NCBI RefSeq assembly: GCF_023502235.1 | Contig: NZ_JAMFLY010000005.1 | Coordinates: forward strand, 124,001 to 188,000 | DNA length: 64,000 nt | Source: Flagellimonas myxillae | GTDB taxonomy: Bacteria; Bacteroidota; Bacteroidia; Flavobacteriales; Flavobacteriaceae | Direction of reading: 5' to 3' | Shown here: piece after piece, positions 24,266 to 33,752 of the stretch | Position numbering within the stretch: the first letter of the stretch is position 1 | Layout: each line of letters begins with the position of its first letter | Position numbers and translations under genes: made by a program | The notes under the pieces: generated by a model | Database searches by the model: none | The model's input: the letters and a program-made list of their open reading frames with translations, nothing else | What the model was told of the DNA's origin: nothing

Positions 24266-25846
24266 ATGAAAAAGTTTTATGCCCTACTTCTCCCCCTTTT
24301 AGGGTTGATGATTGCATGTGAGGATGATGAAGCTCCAATTGTTCCCGACCCTGATTCAGATCCCGTTGTGTATACCTCAGGGACTGCCAACTTTGCAAAC
24401 TTTGTTGCCCTAGGTAGTTCGCTTACGGCAGGTTTTTCAGATAATGCCCTGTTTGCTGCCGGGCAAGAAGCTTCATTTCCCAATATGTTGGCCGGGCAAT
24501 TTGCCCTGGCAGGTGGTGGTGCCTTTAACCAGCCCTTGATGGCAGACAACCTTGGAGGAGCCACCTTGGGAGGGAATCCCATTCTTGGTAACCGATTAAT
24601 CTTGCTATTTACTCCAGATGGTCCGGCACCTACACCTAAAAGTGGAACCGGAACCACGGAGATTTCAACGAAACTTTCAGGTTCTTTCAATAATATGGGA
24701 ATTCCAGGGTCAAAAAGTTACGAACTATTGGCTCCTGGATACGGTAGCGTTGCCGGGGTTGCCCTAGGGACTGCGAACCCTTATTTTGCCAGATTCTCTT
24801 CTGCGGAGGATGCCACAGTAATTGGAGATGCCGCCGCGCAAGGCGCTACTTTCTTTTCTGCATGGATAGGAGCCAACGACGTATTGCTGTATGCAACAAG
24901 TGGTGGCGCAGGAACGGATCAAACCGGGAATTTAGATCCGACCTCCTATGAAAGAACGGATATTACCGATCCTTTGGTTTTTGGCAATGTGCTCACGGGA
25001 ATTTTACAGACCATGACCGCCGGCGGTGCGGATGGTGTTATTGCCAATATTCCGAATATTCTTGATGCACCCTTTTTCCATACGGTTCCCTTTGCACCTC
25101 TAGATCCAACCAATCCCGCTTTTGGACCACAAATTCCTGTTTTAAACGCCCAATTTGCCGGATTGAATCTTGTGTTCCAAGCACTAGGGGTACCAGAGCG
25201 ACAATTCGTGTTTTCAGAATCGGCTGCTAGTTCCATAATTATTAAGGATGAGGATTTGCTGGACTTGTCCGCTGAAATAACTCAAGCCCTGATCCTTAAC
25301 GGGGTGGATGCACCCACCGCAGGTGTTACTGGCTTGCTATACGGTCAAGCGCGACAATCCAATGCTGATGACATGATTACACTACCTTCAAGCACAGTAA
25401 TTGCCACCTTGAACGAGGAAGCTTTTGCCATGCTTCAGAATCTTGGTCTCCCGGCAGAAACCGCAGGACAGCTTGCAGTGAATGGGATTACTTATCCCAT
25501 GGAAGACCAATGGGTCTTAACCCCCCAAGAACAAGAGGCTGTAGCTACAGCACGAGACGCTTATAATCAAACTATTGAAGCCTTGGCGGCACAGTTTAAC
25601 CTTCCCATGGTTGACATAGACGCGCTCCTAGAGCAAGTAAGTGATACTGGATTTCCCCTTGCAGACGGAAGTAGCGTTACCAGCACTTTTGCTACTGGTG
25701 GCGGTTTCTCTTTGGATGGAGTGCACCCCACACCACGAGGCTATGCCTTAATTGCAAATAGCTTTATAAAAGTTATTAATGACACCTATGGTTCCAACTT
25801 GCCCGATGTTAATCCATTGGGTTATACTGGTCTGTACATCGATTGA
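24266..25846 (+). CDS. SGNH/GDSL-like hydrolase lipoprotein
   Basis: A 526-residue lipoprotein starting at ATG 24266 with signal peptide and lipobox LMIAC, followed by an acidic linker (EDDEAPIVPDPDSDP). The SGNH blocks are visible: FVALGSSLTAGF carries the nucleophile Ser, WIGANDVLLY the oxyanion Asn, and DGVHPTPRGYALIAN near the end the Asp-x-x-His pair. The middle part is long and rich in Gly, Ala and Asn. It probably cleaves ester bonds of lipids or acylated glycans at the outer membrane; the substrate is unknown. It has its own promoter and terminator. Confidence 0.85.
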   Translation: MKKFYALLLPLLGLMIACEDDEAPIVPDPDSDPVVYTSGTANFANFVALGSSLTAGFSDNALFAAGQEASFPNMLAGQFALAGGGAFNQPLMADNLGGATLGGNPILGNRLILLFTPDGPAPTPKSGTGTTEISTKLSGSFNNMGIPGSKSYELLAPGYGSVAGVALGTANPYFARFSSAEDATVIGDAAAQGATFFSAWIGANDVLLYATSGGAGTDQTGNLDPTSYERTDITDPLVFGNVLTGILQTMTAGGADGVIANIPNILDAPFFHTVPFAPLDPTNPAFGPQIPVLNAQFAGLNLVFQALGVPERQFVFSESAASSIIIKDEDLLDLSAEITQALILNGVDAPTAGVTGLLYGQARQSNADDMITLPSSTVIATLNEEAFAMLQNLGLPAETAGQLAVNGITYPMEDQWVLTPQEQEAVATARDAYNQTIEALAAQFNLPMVDIDALLEQVSDTGFPLADGSSVTSTFATGGGFSLDGVHPTPRGYALIANSFIKVINDTYGSNLPDVNPLGYTGLYID

Positions 25847-25874
25847 TCTACACGTAATTTCACTATATTAAGAG

Positions 25875-25898
25875 CACCGTTTTAAACGGTGTTTTTTT
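25875..25898 (+). terminator. Intrinsic terminator after the SGNH lipoprotein
   Basis: CACCGTTT (25875-25882) pairs with AAACGGTG (25884-25891), followed by seven T residues. Confidence 0.85.
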
Positions 25899-25918
25899 AT
25901 GGACCAAATTCAAACCTT

Positions 25919-26260
25919 ATGAAACTGCTGATTCGACTTCTTTTAAATGCCCTTGCCGTGGTCATCCTGAGCTATGTATTGCCGGGCGTGGGCGTAGATT
26001 CGTACCAAACCGCCATTATCGTGGCCTTGGTATTGAGTGTACTCAACTTTTTGGTGAAACCCATATTGGTCATCCTCACTTTGCCAATAACCATTTTAAC
26101 CCTGGGGCTATTCCTCCTTATCATCAATGCCGTCATCATTTTAACGGTCGCACACTTTATCTCCGGATTTGAGGTTTCCAGCGTATTATGGGCGATTATT
26201 TTCAGCTTATTGCTCTCGTTCCTACAATCCATTTTACATTCCATTTTAAAGGAGGATTAG
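25919..26260 (+). CDS. Phage_holin_4_2 family (PF04020) membrane protein
   Basis: A 113-residue protein starting at ATG 25919 with four hydrophobic helices, the pattern KLLIRLLLNALAVVILSYVLPG-V-V and LNFLVKPILVILTLPITILTLG typical of this family. The family name comes from similarity to holins, but members are ordinary chromosomal inner-membrane proteins of unknown function. No phage gene is nearby. Confidence 0.85.
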   Translation: MKLLIRLLLNALAVVILSYVLPGVGVDSYQTAIIVALVLSVLNFLVKPILVILTLPITILTLGLFLLIINAVIILTVAHFISGFEVSSVLWAIIFSLLLSFLQSILHSILKED

Positions 26261-26298
26261 CGGAAAAGCTTTTGTTTGAAATTCAACACTTTAAAAAG

Positions 26299-26329
26299 TT
26301 GTCCTACTGGGGAAAATGCATTACTTTTG
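26299..26329 (+). promoter_or_regulatory. Promoter of tig
   Basis: TTG at 26299-26301 and TACTTTTG at 26322-26329 are 20 bases apart, an exact match to the Bacteroidota promoter pattern, 34 bases before the tig ATG. Confidence 0.6.
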
Positions 26330-26363
26330 CCACCCATTTTTGAATAGCAAATTTAGGTAGGAG

Positions 26364-27686
26364 ATGAATATCACAAAAGAGCAGATTGACGAGCTAAATG
26401 CCGTGGTAAAAGTTGCCATAAGCAAGGACGATTATCAAGAAAAAGTTGATAAAATCCTTAAGGATTATAGAAAACAAGCCAATATCCCTGGTTTCCGCAA
26501 GGGGCAGGTTCCCATGGGCTTGATTAAAAAACAATATGGTAAAGCGGTATTGGTGGATGAAGTGAACAAATTGCTTCAGGACAACCTCAACAAATACCTT
26601 ACGGAAGAAAAGTTGGATGTGTTGGGCAATCCCCTTCCCAAACAACAAGACAATTTTGATTGGGACAGCGACAACCTCGATTTCGAATTTGAATTGGGTC
26701 TTGCCCCAAATTTCGATGTTAAGGTAAAAACCAAAAAAGCCGTTACCCAGTACAAGATTGTTGCCGATAAAAAGATGATTGATGAGCAAGTGGAGCGCAT
26801 TCAAAAACAATATGGCAAGTTGGTTTCAAAATCAGAGGTTGGGAAAGCCGATGAGGTAACCGGAACATTTGTGAATGAAGCTGAGGAAATTGAGCACAAG
26901 ACTACCATAGAGCTCGATAAAATTAAGAGCAAGAAGGCTGCTGATGCACTTGTCGGTAAAAAGGTGGGTGAAAGTATTTCCCTAAAGACCAAAGGCCTTT
27001 TTAAAGAAGATTATTTGCTTTCCAGTGCTTTGGGCATCGATCGTGAGAAAGCAGAAAAGCTGAACATCGAGGTTACTTTCAATATTGAGGAGATCAACGA
27101 GCGCGAAGCAGCTGTGATGGACCAAGAATTGTTCGACAAATTGTTCGGAAAGGATGCTGTGAAATCAGAAAAGGAACTTAGAGATCGTATCAAAGAGGAT
27201 TCTGAAAAGCAATTCGAGCAACAATCCGATCAAAAACTATTGAACGACATCACAGAAAAGTTGATCGACGATACCAAGTTTGATCTTCCATCGGAGTTTT
27301 TGAAAAAGTGGATCCAGGTTAGCGGTGAAAATCCATTGACCGATGATGAGGCCAGCGAGGAGTTTGAAAAATCAGAAAAAGGACTTCGTTATCAACTTAT
27401 AGAAGGTAAAATCATTAAGGAGAACGACCTTCAGGTGCAATTTGATGAATTGAAGGAATTCGCCAAAGGCTTTATCAAGTCACAGATGGCGCAATACGGT
27501 CATTTGGACCCCCAAGAAGAAGAGCTCGATAACATTGCGAACAGGATTATGGGTAATCAAGACGAGGTTAAAAGACTCTCAGAACAATTGATGAGCCAAA
27601 AACTGTTGGATTTCTATAAGAAAAATGCCAACCTTAAGGTGAAGGAAGTAACCTATGAGGACTTTGTTAAGGAAGCCTATAGCTAG
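26364..27686 (+). CDS. tig: Trigger factor
   Basis: A 440-residue ribosome-associated chaperone. The N-terminal ribosome-binding domain has IPGFRKGQVPMGLIKKQYG, the GFRxGxxP signature that docks on protein L23. A divergent PPIase-like middle domain follows (about 150-240), then the long helical C-terminal arms. Many Bacteroidota trigger factors have a poorly conserved PPIase domain, and this one fits that type. It lies before clpP and clpX, the classic tig-clpP-clpX order, although a terminator separates it from clpP. Confidence 0.93.
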   Translation: MNITKEQIDELNAVVKVAISKDDYQEKVDKILKDYRKQANIPGFRKGQVPMGLIKKQYGKAVLVDEVNKLLQDNLNKYLTEEKLDVLGNPLPKQQDNFDWDSDNLDFEFELGLAPNFDVKVKTKKAVTQYKIVADKKMIDEQVERIQKQYGKLVSKSEVGKADEVTGTFVNEAEEIEHKTTIELDKIKSKKAADALVGKKVGESISLKTKGLFKEDYLLSSALGIDREKAEKLNIEVTFNIEEINEREAAVMDQELFDKLFGKDAVKSEKELRDRIKEDSEKQFEQQSDQKLLNDITEKLIDDTKFDLPSEFLKKWIQVSGENPLTDDEASEEFEKSEKGLRYQLIEGKIIKENDLQVQFDELKEFAKGFIKSQMAQYGHLDPQEEELDNIANRIMGNQDEVKRLSEQLMSQKLLDFYKKNANLKVKEVTYEDFVKEAYS

Positions 27687-27718
27687 GATTGGCCTAAAAG
27701 AAAAATAAGTATCTTTAC

Positions 27719-27753
27719 GGTGCCGAAAAGTTATTTTTCGGCACCTTTTTTTT
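27719..27753 (+). terminator. Intrinsic terminator between tig and clpP
   Basis: GGTGCCGAAA (27719-27728) pairs with TTTCGGCACC (27736-27745), followed by eight T residues. A promoter-like TTG (27689-27691) N18 TATCTTTA (27710-27717) lies immediately before it, so the hairpin might sit at the very start of a clpP transcript rather than only end the tig transcript. Confidence 0.85.
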
Positions 27754-27775
27754 AAGCTAAATCGAAAGAAATCCT

Positions 27776-28456
27776 ATGGATTACGGAAAAGAATTCAAAA
27801 AATACGCCACCCAACACCACGGAATCAACAGCATGTATTATGACAAGATCATGAGTAGCATGTATCCTGTGGGCATGACCCCAAATATTATTGAGGAAAG
27901 ACAGTTGAATGCCATTGCCATGGATGTCTTTTCCCGTTTGATGATGGACCGTATCATCTTTTTGGGTACGGGAATCAACGATCAGGTGGCCAATATTGTC
28001 CAAGCCCAGTTGCTTTTTTTGGAAAGTGCGGACGCCTCCAAGGACATTCAGATTTACATTAACTCACCGGGAGGCAGTGTTTATGCCGGTTTGGGCATAT
28101 ACGACACCATGCAGTTCATTAAGCCCGATGTGGCCACGATCTGTACCGGAATTGCTGCTTCAATGGCCGCAGTACTCCTTTGTGCCGGGCACGAGGGCAA
28201 GCGAAGCGGACTTACACATTCGCGTGTTATGATCCACCAGCCCATGGGAGGTGCGCAAGGACAAGCCAGTGATATTGAAATCACGGCAAGGGAAATATTG
28301 AAACTCAAAGAAGAGCTCTACCATGTGATCGCCAAACATTCCGGACAGAAGTTTGAAAAGGTAAGTGAGGACAGTGACCGGGATTACTGGATGAAGGCTG
28401 ATGAGGCAAAAAAATATGGTATGATTGATGAAATTTTGGTAAGGGATAAGTCCTAA
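27776..28456 (+). CDS. clpP: ATP-dependent Clp protease proteolytic subunit
   Basis: A 226-residue serine protease forming the 14-mer chamber that degrades proteins delivered by ClpX. The catalytic triad is Ser129 (GIAASMAAVLL), His154 (MIHQPMGGAQG) and Asp203 (DRDYWMKADEA). The N-terminal extension of about 30 residues is typical of the phylum. clpX follows 92 bases downstream. Confidence 0.95.
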   Translation: MDYGKEFKKYATQHHGINSMYYDKIMSSMYPVGMTPNIIEERQLNAIAMDVFSRLMMDRIIFLGTGINDQVANIVQAQLLFLESADASKDIQIYINSPGGSVYAGLGIYDTMQFIKPDVATICTGIAASMAAVLLCAGHEGKRSGLTHSRVMIHQPMGGAQGQASDIEITAREILKLKEELYHVIAKHSGQKFEKVSEDSDRDYWMKADEAKKYGMIDEILVRDKS

Positions 28457-28548
28457 AACCGAACAAAACGGTTAAAAACAGGCGGTTGAAGCAAACCAAA
28501 TCGAGTTTTTTTCCGTTATTGTGGTTGAACTTTACGCGATAGTCCATT

Positions 28549-29784
28549 ATGGCAAAGGAAAATTTGGAGTGTTCATTTTGTGGAAGAAAGAAGCCGGAGA
28601 CCAATCTTTTGATTGCCGGACTGGACGCGCATATCTGTGATAGATGCATAGAACAAGCGCATAGTATTGTAGCGGAGGAATCCAAACAATCCAAAAACCA
28701 AGACCTTTCTTCAGAATTGGTGTTGAAGAAGCCTATGGAAATCCGGGATTTTCTCGACACCTTCGTTATAGGGCAGGAGCGCACCAAAAAGGTGATGTCC
28801 GTTGCCGTATACAACCATTACAAAAGACTACTTCAGCCCAAGGGCAAGGAAGAGGATGTGGAAATCCAAAAAAGTAACATCGTAATGGTTGGGCAGACCG
28901 GGACGGGAAAAACGCTAATTGCAAAGACCATAGCCCGAATGCTCAATGTACCATTGGCCATTGTTGATGCTACGGTACTAACCGAGGCCGGTTATGTTGG
29001 CGAAGATGTGGAAAGTATCCTCACCCGATTGCTTCAAGCTGCGGATTACAATCTGGAAAAAGCGGAAAGAGGAATTGTCTTTATTGACGAAATTGACAAA
29101 ATTGCCCGTAAAAGTGATAACCCCTCCATAACCCGGGATGTTTCTGGTGAGGGTGTGCAACAGGGCTTACTGAAATTACTCGAAGGGACCGTGGTCAACG
29201 TCCCCCCAAAAGGAGGACGCAAACACCCAGACCAGAAATTCATTGAGGTAAATACCGAAAATATACTCTTTGTGGCAGGTGGTGCTTTTGATGGTATTGA
29301 ACGCATTATCACCAAGCGCCTGAATATGCAGGCCGTGGGTTATAGTGCCTCCAAGGCAGAAGACCGTTTGGACAATGAGAACATCCTTCAATACATCATC
29401 CCAAAAGATTTAAAGGAATTTGGTTTGATACCGGAAATCATTGGACGACTTCCCGTACTTACCCACATGAATCCTCTGGATTCCAAGACTTTGAGGGCGA
29501 TACTTACGGAGCCTAAAAATGCCATCATCAAGCAGTACGAGAAATTGTTTGCCATGGATGGGATTAGCTTTAGCATTACCGAACAGGCATTAACCTATAT
29601 GGTCGATAAGGCTGTGGAGTACAAATTGGGTGCTAGGGGACTCCGTTCCCTTTGTGAAGCTGTGTTCACCGATGCGATGTTCGAACTTCCAAGTACGGAT
29701 GAAAAGGAATTCAAGGTCACTAAGGCCTATGCCGAGGAAAAACTTTCCCATGAGACCATCAAAAAATTAAAGGCGGTTTCCTAG
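28549..29784 (+). CDS. clpX: ATP-dependent Clp protease ATP-binding subunit
   Basis: A 411-residue AAA+ unfoldase. The N-terminal zinc domain has Cys8, Cys11, Cys30 and Cys33. Walker A GQTGTGKT is at 115-122, the pore loop GYVGED at 148-153, and Walker B IVFIDEID at about 176-183; the sensor 2 segment GARGLRSL is present. It feeds substrates to ClpP. Its stop overlaps the stop of the convergent hydrolase gene by 4 bases. Confidence 0.95.
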   Translation: MAKENLECSFCGRKKPETNLLIAGLDAHICDRCIEQAHSIVAEESKQSKNQDLSSELVLKKPMEIRDFLDTFVIGQERTKKVMSVAVYNHYKRLLQPKGKEEDVEIQKSNIVMVGQTGTGKTLIAKTIARMLNVPLAIVDATVLTEAGYVGEDVESILTRLLQAADYNLEKAERGIVFIDEIDKIARKSDNPSITRDVSGEGVQQGLLKLLEGTVVNVPPKGGRKHPDQKFIEVNTENILFVAGGAFDGIERIITKRLNMQAVGYSASKAEDRLDNENILQYIIPKDLKEFGLIPEIIGRLPVLTHMNPLDSKTLRAILTEPKNAIIKQYEKLFAMDGISFSITEQALTYMVDKAVEYKLGARGLRSLCEAVFTDAMFELPSTDEKEFKVTKAYAEEKLSHETIKKLKAVS

Positions 29785-30320
29785 ATTGCCTTTTTGGTCA
29801 CCTTTTCCAAAAGACCCAAACAGACTTCGGAGATAATTTTTTCGTCGGAATATAATTGATGCCCAAAACTCGGGACAACATTTAGGTCTACCCCAACTTC
29901 ATTGGCCCATTTCATTTCGGGCTTGAATTTGTCGCATTCCCCAAAAATTAGGTTCATGGGAACATTCGGACGTTCACTCTCCAGGCGGACCCTCGTTGGG
30001 GAAATGGCCGTCAAGGATTTCATGGGTAGTCCTTTAAGAGCAGCTTTCCAAGCTACAGTGCCTCCCATGCTAAAAGCCAAGTAGTGGCTAGGTTCGGATT
30101 CTTTTTTCAACAAATGCGCAACTGCGGTTTCAATGCCACCTTCAACAAAGGCTTTATGGATATTCTCCTCAGTTAAAACAGGAATATCAATGTCCGCAAG
30201 TTGTTGAATATCATAAAATTGAATATTGTAGTATTGTTGTAGGTACCCAAAGTATGAAGTGATCCAGAGTCCTTTTTTTACCCCCCACATATCGGAGATA
30301 ACTACCAATTTTTCAGCCAT
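29781..30320 (-). CDS. Small alpha/beta hydrolase-fold protein
   Basis: A 179-residue protein with a compact alpha/beta hydrolase layout: VVISDMWG in place of the HG-oxyanion region, the nucleophile elbow [12 protein letters not shown] (Ser in an AxSxG context), an acid candidate near GECDKFK and a terminal His in [11 protein letters not shown]. There is no signal peptide, so it is cytoplasmic. The substrate is unknown. About 127 bases upstream of its start lies a 24-bp perfect palindrome that may control it. Confidence 0.8.
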   Translation of the reverse strand: MAEKLVVISDMWGVKKGLWITSYFGYLQQYYNIQFYDIQQLADIDIPVLTEENIHKAFVEGGIETAVAHLLKKESEPSHYLAFSMGGTVAWKAALKGLPMKSLTAISPTRVRLESERPNVPMNLIFGECDKFKPEMKWANEVGVDLNVVPSFGHQLYSDEKIISEVCLGLLEKVTKKAI

Positions 30321-30446
30321 GCCGGTTACTTTTTAGTTTAGTTATTAAGATGAGGGAACATTTTTTCTCATCCAAACTTCAACCTAAAACGATAAAATTC
30401 CATATTTATTTGTCCAAAAGGAAAGATTGTTCGATGAATGGGATTG

Positions 30447-30470
30447 ATTTACGAAAACGTTTTCGTAAAT
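30447..30470. promoter_or_regulatory. 24-bp perfect palindrome, LacI-type operator candidate
   Basis: The sequence is a perfect inverted repeat with half-site ATTTACGAAAAC and a central CG. The core GAAAACGTTTTC resembles LacI-family operators. No T-tract follows, so it is not a terminator. It lies upstream of the minus-strand hydrolase gene and 17 bases past the end of the GH3 gene. Confidence 0.55.
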
Positions 30471-30486
30471 ATTACATGTTTGCGAA

Positions 30487-32007
30487 TTATCGCTCCTGAA
30501 GGTTCATTTGGAGGAGTTCTTCCAAATAACCCCGTTCGTTGGACAACCTAGGGATTTTGTGCTGTCCGCCCAATTTATTCTTGGATTTGAGCCAGTCATG
30601 AAATAGGTTTTGCCGAGCCATGTGCACTTTGGGCATTTTCAGGGTAATGTTATTGTAACGTTTGGCCTCGTAGTCAGAATTCAGCGACTTTAGGGCGTTG
30701 TCCAAAAACTCTGTAAAATAATCAACGTCCTTGGGCGGTTTCCGAAATTCAATGATCCATTCGTGTGCACCCTTTTCACTACCGTTCATAAAAATCGGTG
30801 CTGCGGTGTAGTCCATGATCTCAGCATCGGTCTTTTGACAAATTTGCTTTAGGGCTTCTTCCGCATTTTCTATAATAAGTTCCTCCCCAAAAGCATTGAT
30901 ATGGTGCTTTGTCCTACCCGTAATCCGGATTCGATATGGGTTTTTGGAAGTAAATCGCACCGTATCCCCAATTTTATATCGCCACAATCCAGCATTGGTA
31001 GTGATGACGACTGCGTAATTAACTCCTGTTTCTACCTCCCAAAGGGGTACGGCCTTTTCTTCCTTGCCATAGGTATCCATAGGAATGAATTCATAAAAAA
31101 TTCCATAGTCCAGCATCAACAACAGATCATCCGCATTGTTGCGATCCTGAATGCCAAAAAATCCTTCGGAAGCATTATAGGTTTCGTAGTAGTTAAAACT
31201 CTTTCTGGGCAACAACTTTTTGTACTGGTCACGATAAGGCGCAAAGCTGACCCCGCCGTGAAAATAGACCTCAAGGTTTTCCCAAACCTCGAACAGATGG
31301 TTCTTCCCTGTTTTCTCTAGCACATCATTCAGTAATACCAGCATCCATGATGGTACTCCTGCCAAACTTGTCACATTTTCCTGGATGCTTTCCTCAATTA
31401 TGGCCTCCAATTTGGACTCCCATTCACTCATTAGGGAAACCTTGCTACTAGGGGTGCTACTATATTCGGCCCAAAGAGGCATGTTGTCAATTAAAATGGC
31501 CGAAAGGTCACCGAAAAATGTCCCGTTGTCCTCATAAAGTTCCTTGCTCCCCCCCAACCGCAGACTTTTGCCCCGGAACAATTGCGAATTCTCGTTGTTG
31601 TTCAAATAGAGGCACAGCAAATCCTTGCTCGACTTGTAATGGCAATCCTCCAAAGCCTCGGTGCTTACCGGGATAAACTTGCTTTTGGCATTGGTGGTCC
31701 CGCTGCTTTTGGCAAACCATTTGATAGTTGTGGGCCAGAAAATGTTCTGCTCCCCCCTGCGGGATTTCTCGATCATGTCGGCTACACCTTCATAATTTTT
31801 TATGGGTACCCTTTCCGCAAACTGTTCATATTTGGAGATATCGCTAAAACCGTAATGTCTCCCTATTTGGGTGTCTTTGGAATATTCCACCAAATGTTGC
31901 AGCACCTCTTCTTGTACATCAAAGGGATACTTTAAAAAAAGCTCTATTTGGTGGTAGCGCTTTTTAAGCAGCCAAGATGCTATGGAATTGAATAAAGGTA
32001 TTGGCAT
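30487..32007 (-). CDS. GH3 (auxin-responsive promoter) family protein
   Basis: A 506-residue protein of the GH3 acyl-acid-amido synthetase family, related to the acyl-adenylate enzymes. The ATP-binding loop WFAKSSGTTNAKSKFIP (SSGTT) and the later YNASEGFFGIQ and WRYKIGDTVRFTS motifs are intact. Plant members join amino acids to hormones such as auxin and jasmonate; bacterial members have no settled substrate that I can name. It is a single gene with a divergent DUF2797 neighbour. Length is normal. Confidence 0.88.
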   Translation of the reverse strand: MPIPLFNSIASWLLKKRYHQIELFLKYPFDVQEEVLQHLVEYSKDTQIGRHYGFSDISKYEQFAERVPIKNYEGVADMIEKSRRGEQNIFWPTTIKWFAKSSGTTNAKSKFIPVSTEALEDCHYKSSKDLLCLYLNNNENSQLFRGKSLRLGGSKELYEDNGTFFGDLSAILIDNMPLWAEYSSTPSSKVSLMSEWESKLEAIIEESIQENVTSLAGVPSWMLVLLNDVLEKTGKNHLFEVWENLEVYFHGGVSFAPYRDQYKKLLPRKSFNYYETYNASEGFFGIQDRNNADDLLLMLDYGIFYEFIPMDTYGKEEKAVPLWEVETGVNYAVVITTNAGLWRYKIGDTVRFTSKNPYRIRITGRTKHHINAFGEELIIENAEEALKQICQKTDAEIMDYTAAPIFMNGSEKGAHEWIIEFRKPPKDVDYFTEFLDNALKSLNSDYEAKRYNNITLKMPKVHMARQNLFHDWLKSKNKLGGQHKIPRLSNERGYLEELLQMNLQER

Positions 32008-32105
32008 TTTTGGGTATCTTTAGCCGAGTTAGGGGTTAGGTACGTTAGCTAAAATAGGGTATCTCCCCCTGATTTTCAAATACGCTTAAAAACAGCCTTT
32101 TTACC

Positions 32106-32900
32106 ATGCTTTACCAAGGAGTACTTCGAAAAATGCAGACCGATAATGGAAATCCCATCCAATACTTTCTGGTTTTTGAGAACGATTTTATCAATATGAA
32201 CCAACTTTTGAATCGGGAAATCCAAATTGATTTCATCAAGTACCAATGCTTGAATTGTGGCAGGGAAAGACCCATTTATAGACAAGGTTTCTGTAGGTCC
32301 TGTTTTTTCGATAGCCCTGCAGCTGGGGATTGGATCATGAAACCAGAACTGAGCACTGCCCATTTGGACAAGGAAGACCGCGACTTGGCCTATGAAAAAA
32401 AGGTGCAATTGCAACCGCATATTGTTTATTTGGCCAACAGCAGCAACGTTAAGGTCGGGGTAACCCGTAAAACCCAGGTACCCACCAGATGGATTGATCA
32501 AGGGGCGCATGAGGCCATCGAAATTGTGGAGGTGCCCAATCGTTATTTGGCCGGTATTACCGAGGTTGCACTTAAAGCCCATGTAAGCGATAAGACCAGT
32601 TGGCAGAAAATGCTCAAAAATGATATCGAGGATATTGACCTGGTGGAATGGCGCGAAAAATTAAAGGCACATATTCCCGAAGAAGCGCGGGAGTATTTTA
32701 TTGATTCCAATTCCGAGACCCATCTGGAATTCCCTGTTCTACAATATCCTGAAAAGGTAAAAAGTCTTAACCTGACCAAAACGCCAAGCTATTCCGGGGT
32801 GTTGAAGGGGATCAAGGGCCAATACCTCATTTTCGAGGACCAAACCGTACTTAACGTCCGAGGTAATGAAGGACATTATGTGGGTATTGGAATCAACTAA
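32106..32900 (+). CDS. DUF2797 zinc-finger protein
   Basis: A 264-residue protein of the DUF2797 family. A four-cysteine zinc motif is visible: C48, C51, C63 and C66 in QCLNCGRERPIYRQGFCRSC. This is followed by the conserved LANSSNVKVGVTRKTQVPTRW segment, reminiscent of a GIY-YIG-like core. The function of the family is unknown. TATCTTTA at 32015-32022 is a weak -7 candidate. An endonuclease-fold gene follows after 24 bases on the same strand. Confidence 0.85.
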   Translation: MLYQGVLRKMQTDNGNPIQYFLVFENDFINMNQLLNREIQIDFIKYQCLNCGRERPIYRQGFCRSCFFDSPAAGDWIMKPELSTAHLDKEDRDLAYEKKVQLQPHIVYLANSSNVKVGVTRKTQVPTRWIDQGAHEAIEIVEVPNRYLAGITEVALKAHVSDKTSWQKMLKNDIEDIDLVEWREKLKAHIPEEAREYFIDSNSETHLEFPVLQYPEKVKSLNLTKTPSYSGVLKGIKGQYLIFEDQTVLNVRGNEGHYVGIGIN

Positions 32901-32924
32901 ATAGGCTAATTATCCAATAGTTTA

Positions 32925-33749
32925 ATGAAACAAATCGCTCTAATTTCTCTTTGTGTAGGATTTGCGTTGAGCATGAATGCCCAGCAATCCATAATGACTT
33001 TTAATATACGATACAACAATCCCAATGATGGTGAAAATTGGTGGGAAAACAGGAAGTCGGATGTAGGCGCCTTGATCAACCATTACGGTCCTGATATTCT
33101 TGGTATTCAAGAAGGTTTGCACGAACAGGTCGCTTTTTTGGATAAGTATTTGACCCGCTACGATTTTGTGGGTGTGGGCAGGGACGATGGCAAGGAAAAG
33201 GGGGAATATGCTGCAATCTTCTACAAAAAAGAAAGGCTGGAACTCCTAAGTTTCAAAACGTATTGGCTTTCGGAAACCCCCGATATTGTTTCTGTGGGAT
33301 GGGATGCCAGCATGGAACGTGTGGTGACCTATGCCGCTTTTAAGGATAATGTCACGCAAAAGAATATCCATGTGTTCAATGCCCATTATGATCATATTGG
33401 TCAACAGGCTAGGGAAAACTCATCCCAGTTGATTCACAATTTGATAGGAGAACTTGGAATTGCCAATGAACGGATTGCTGTAATTGGCGATTTAAATGCA
33501 CTACCAGAGTCCAAGTCCATTCAAATCCTTAAACAGGCATTGGATGATTCTTTTGATGTGAGCAAAACCACCCCCTATGGTCCCATTGGCACTTTCAACA
33601 GCTTTAAATCCATGGATAACATCCAATCAAGGATAGACTATATTCTGGTTAAAAACCTGCTTGTGAATAGCTATATGACCATTGATGATAAAAGAAAAAA
33701 TGGGTTTTTTGTTTCGGACCATTTGCCCATATTAGTTTCCCTTGACTAA
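32925..33749 (+). CDS. Exported endonuclease/exonuclease/phosphatase-family protein
   Basis: A 274-residue protein with a signal peptide (MKQIALISLCVGFALSMNAQ) and a complete EEP fold. MTFNIRYNN gives Asn27, ILGIQEG the metal-binding Glu63, VIGDLNALPES the catalytic Asp, and VSDHLPIL the terminal SDH. The DGENWWENRK segment is common in Bacteroidota members. Such proteins cleave phosphodiesters or phosphomonoesters; the export signal suggests extracellular or periplasmic phosphate scavenging, which is inference. A transporter gene follows after 3 bases. Confidence 0.88.
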   Translation: MKQIALISLCVGFALSMNAQQSIMTFNIRYNNPNDGENWWENRKSDVGALINHYGPDILGIQEGLHEQVAFLDKYLTRYDFVGVGRDDGKEKGEYAAIFYKKERLELLSFKTYWLSETPDIVSVGWDASMERVVTYAAFKDNVTQKNIHVFNAHYDHIGQQARENSSQLIHNLIGELGIANERIAVIGDLNALPESKSIQILKQALDDSFDVSKTTPYGPIGTFNSFKSMDNIQSRIDYILVKNLLVNSYMTIDDKRKNGFFVSDHLPILVSLD

Positions 33750-33752
33750 CGC

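Noticed and set aside
25919-26260. Holin-like protein as a sign of a prophage
   Set aside because: The family is a common chromosomal membrane protein group; no capsid, integrase or lysis genes are nearby.
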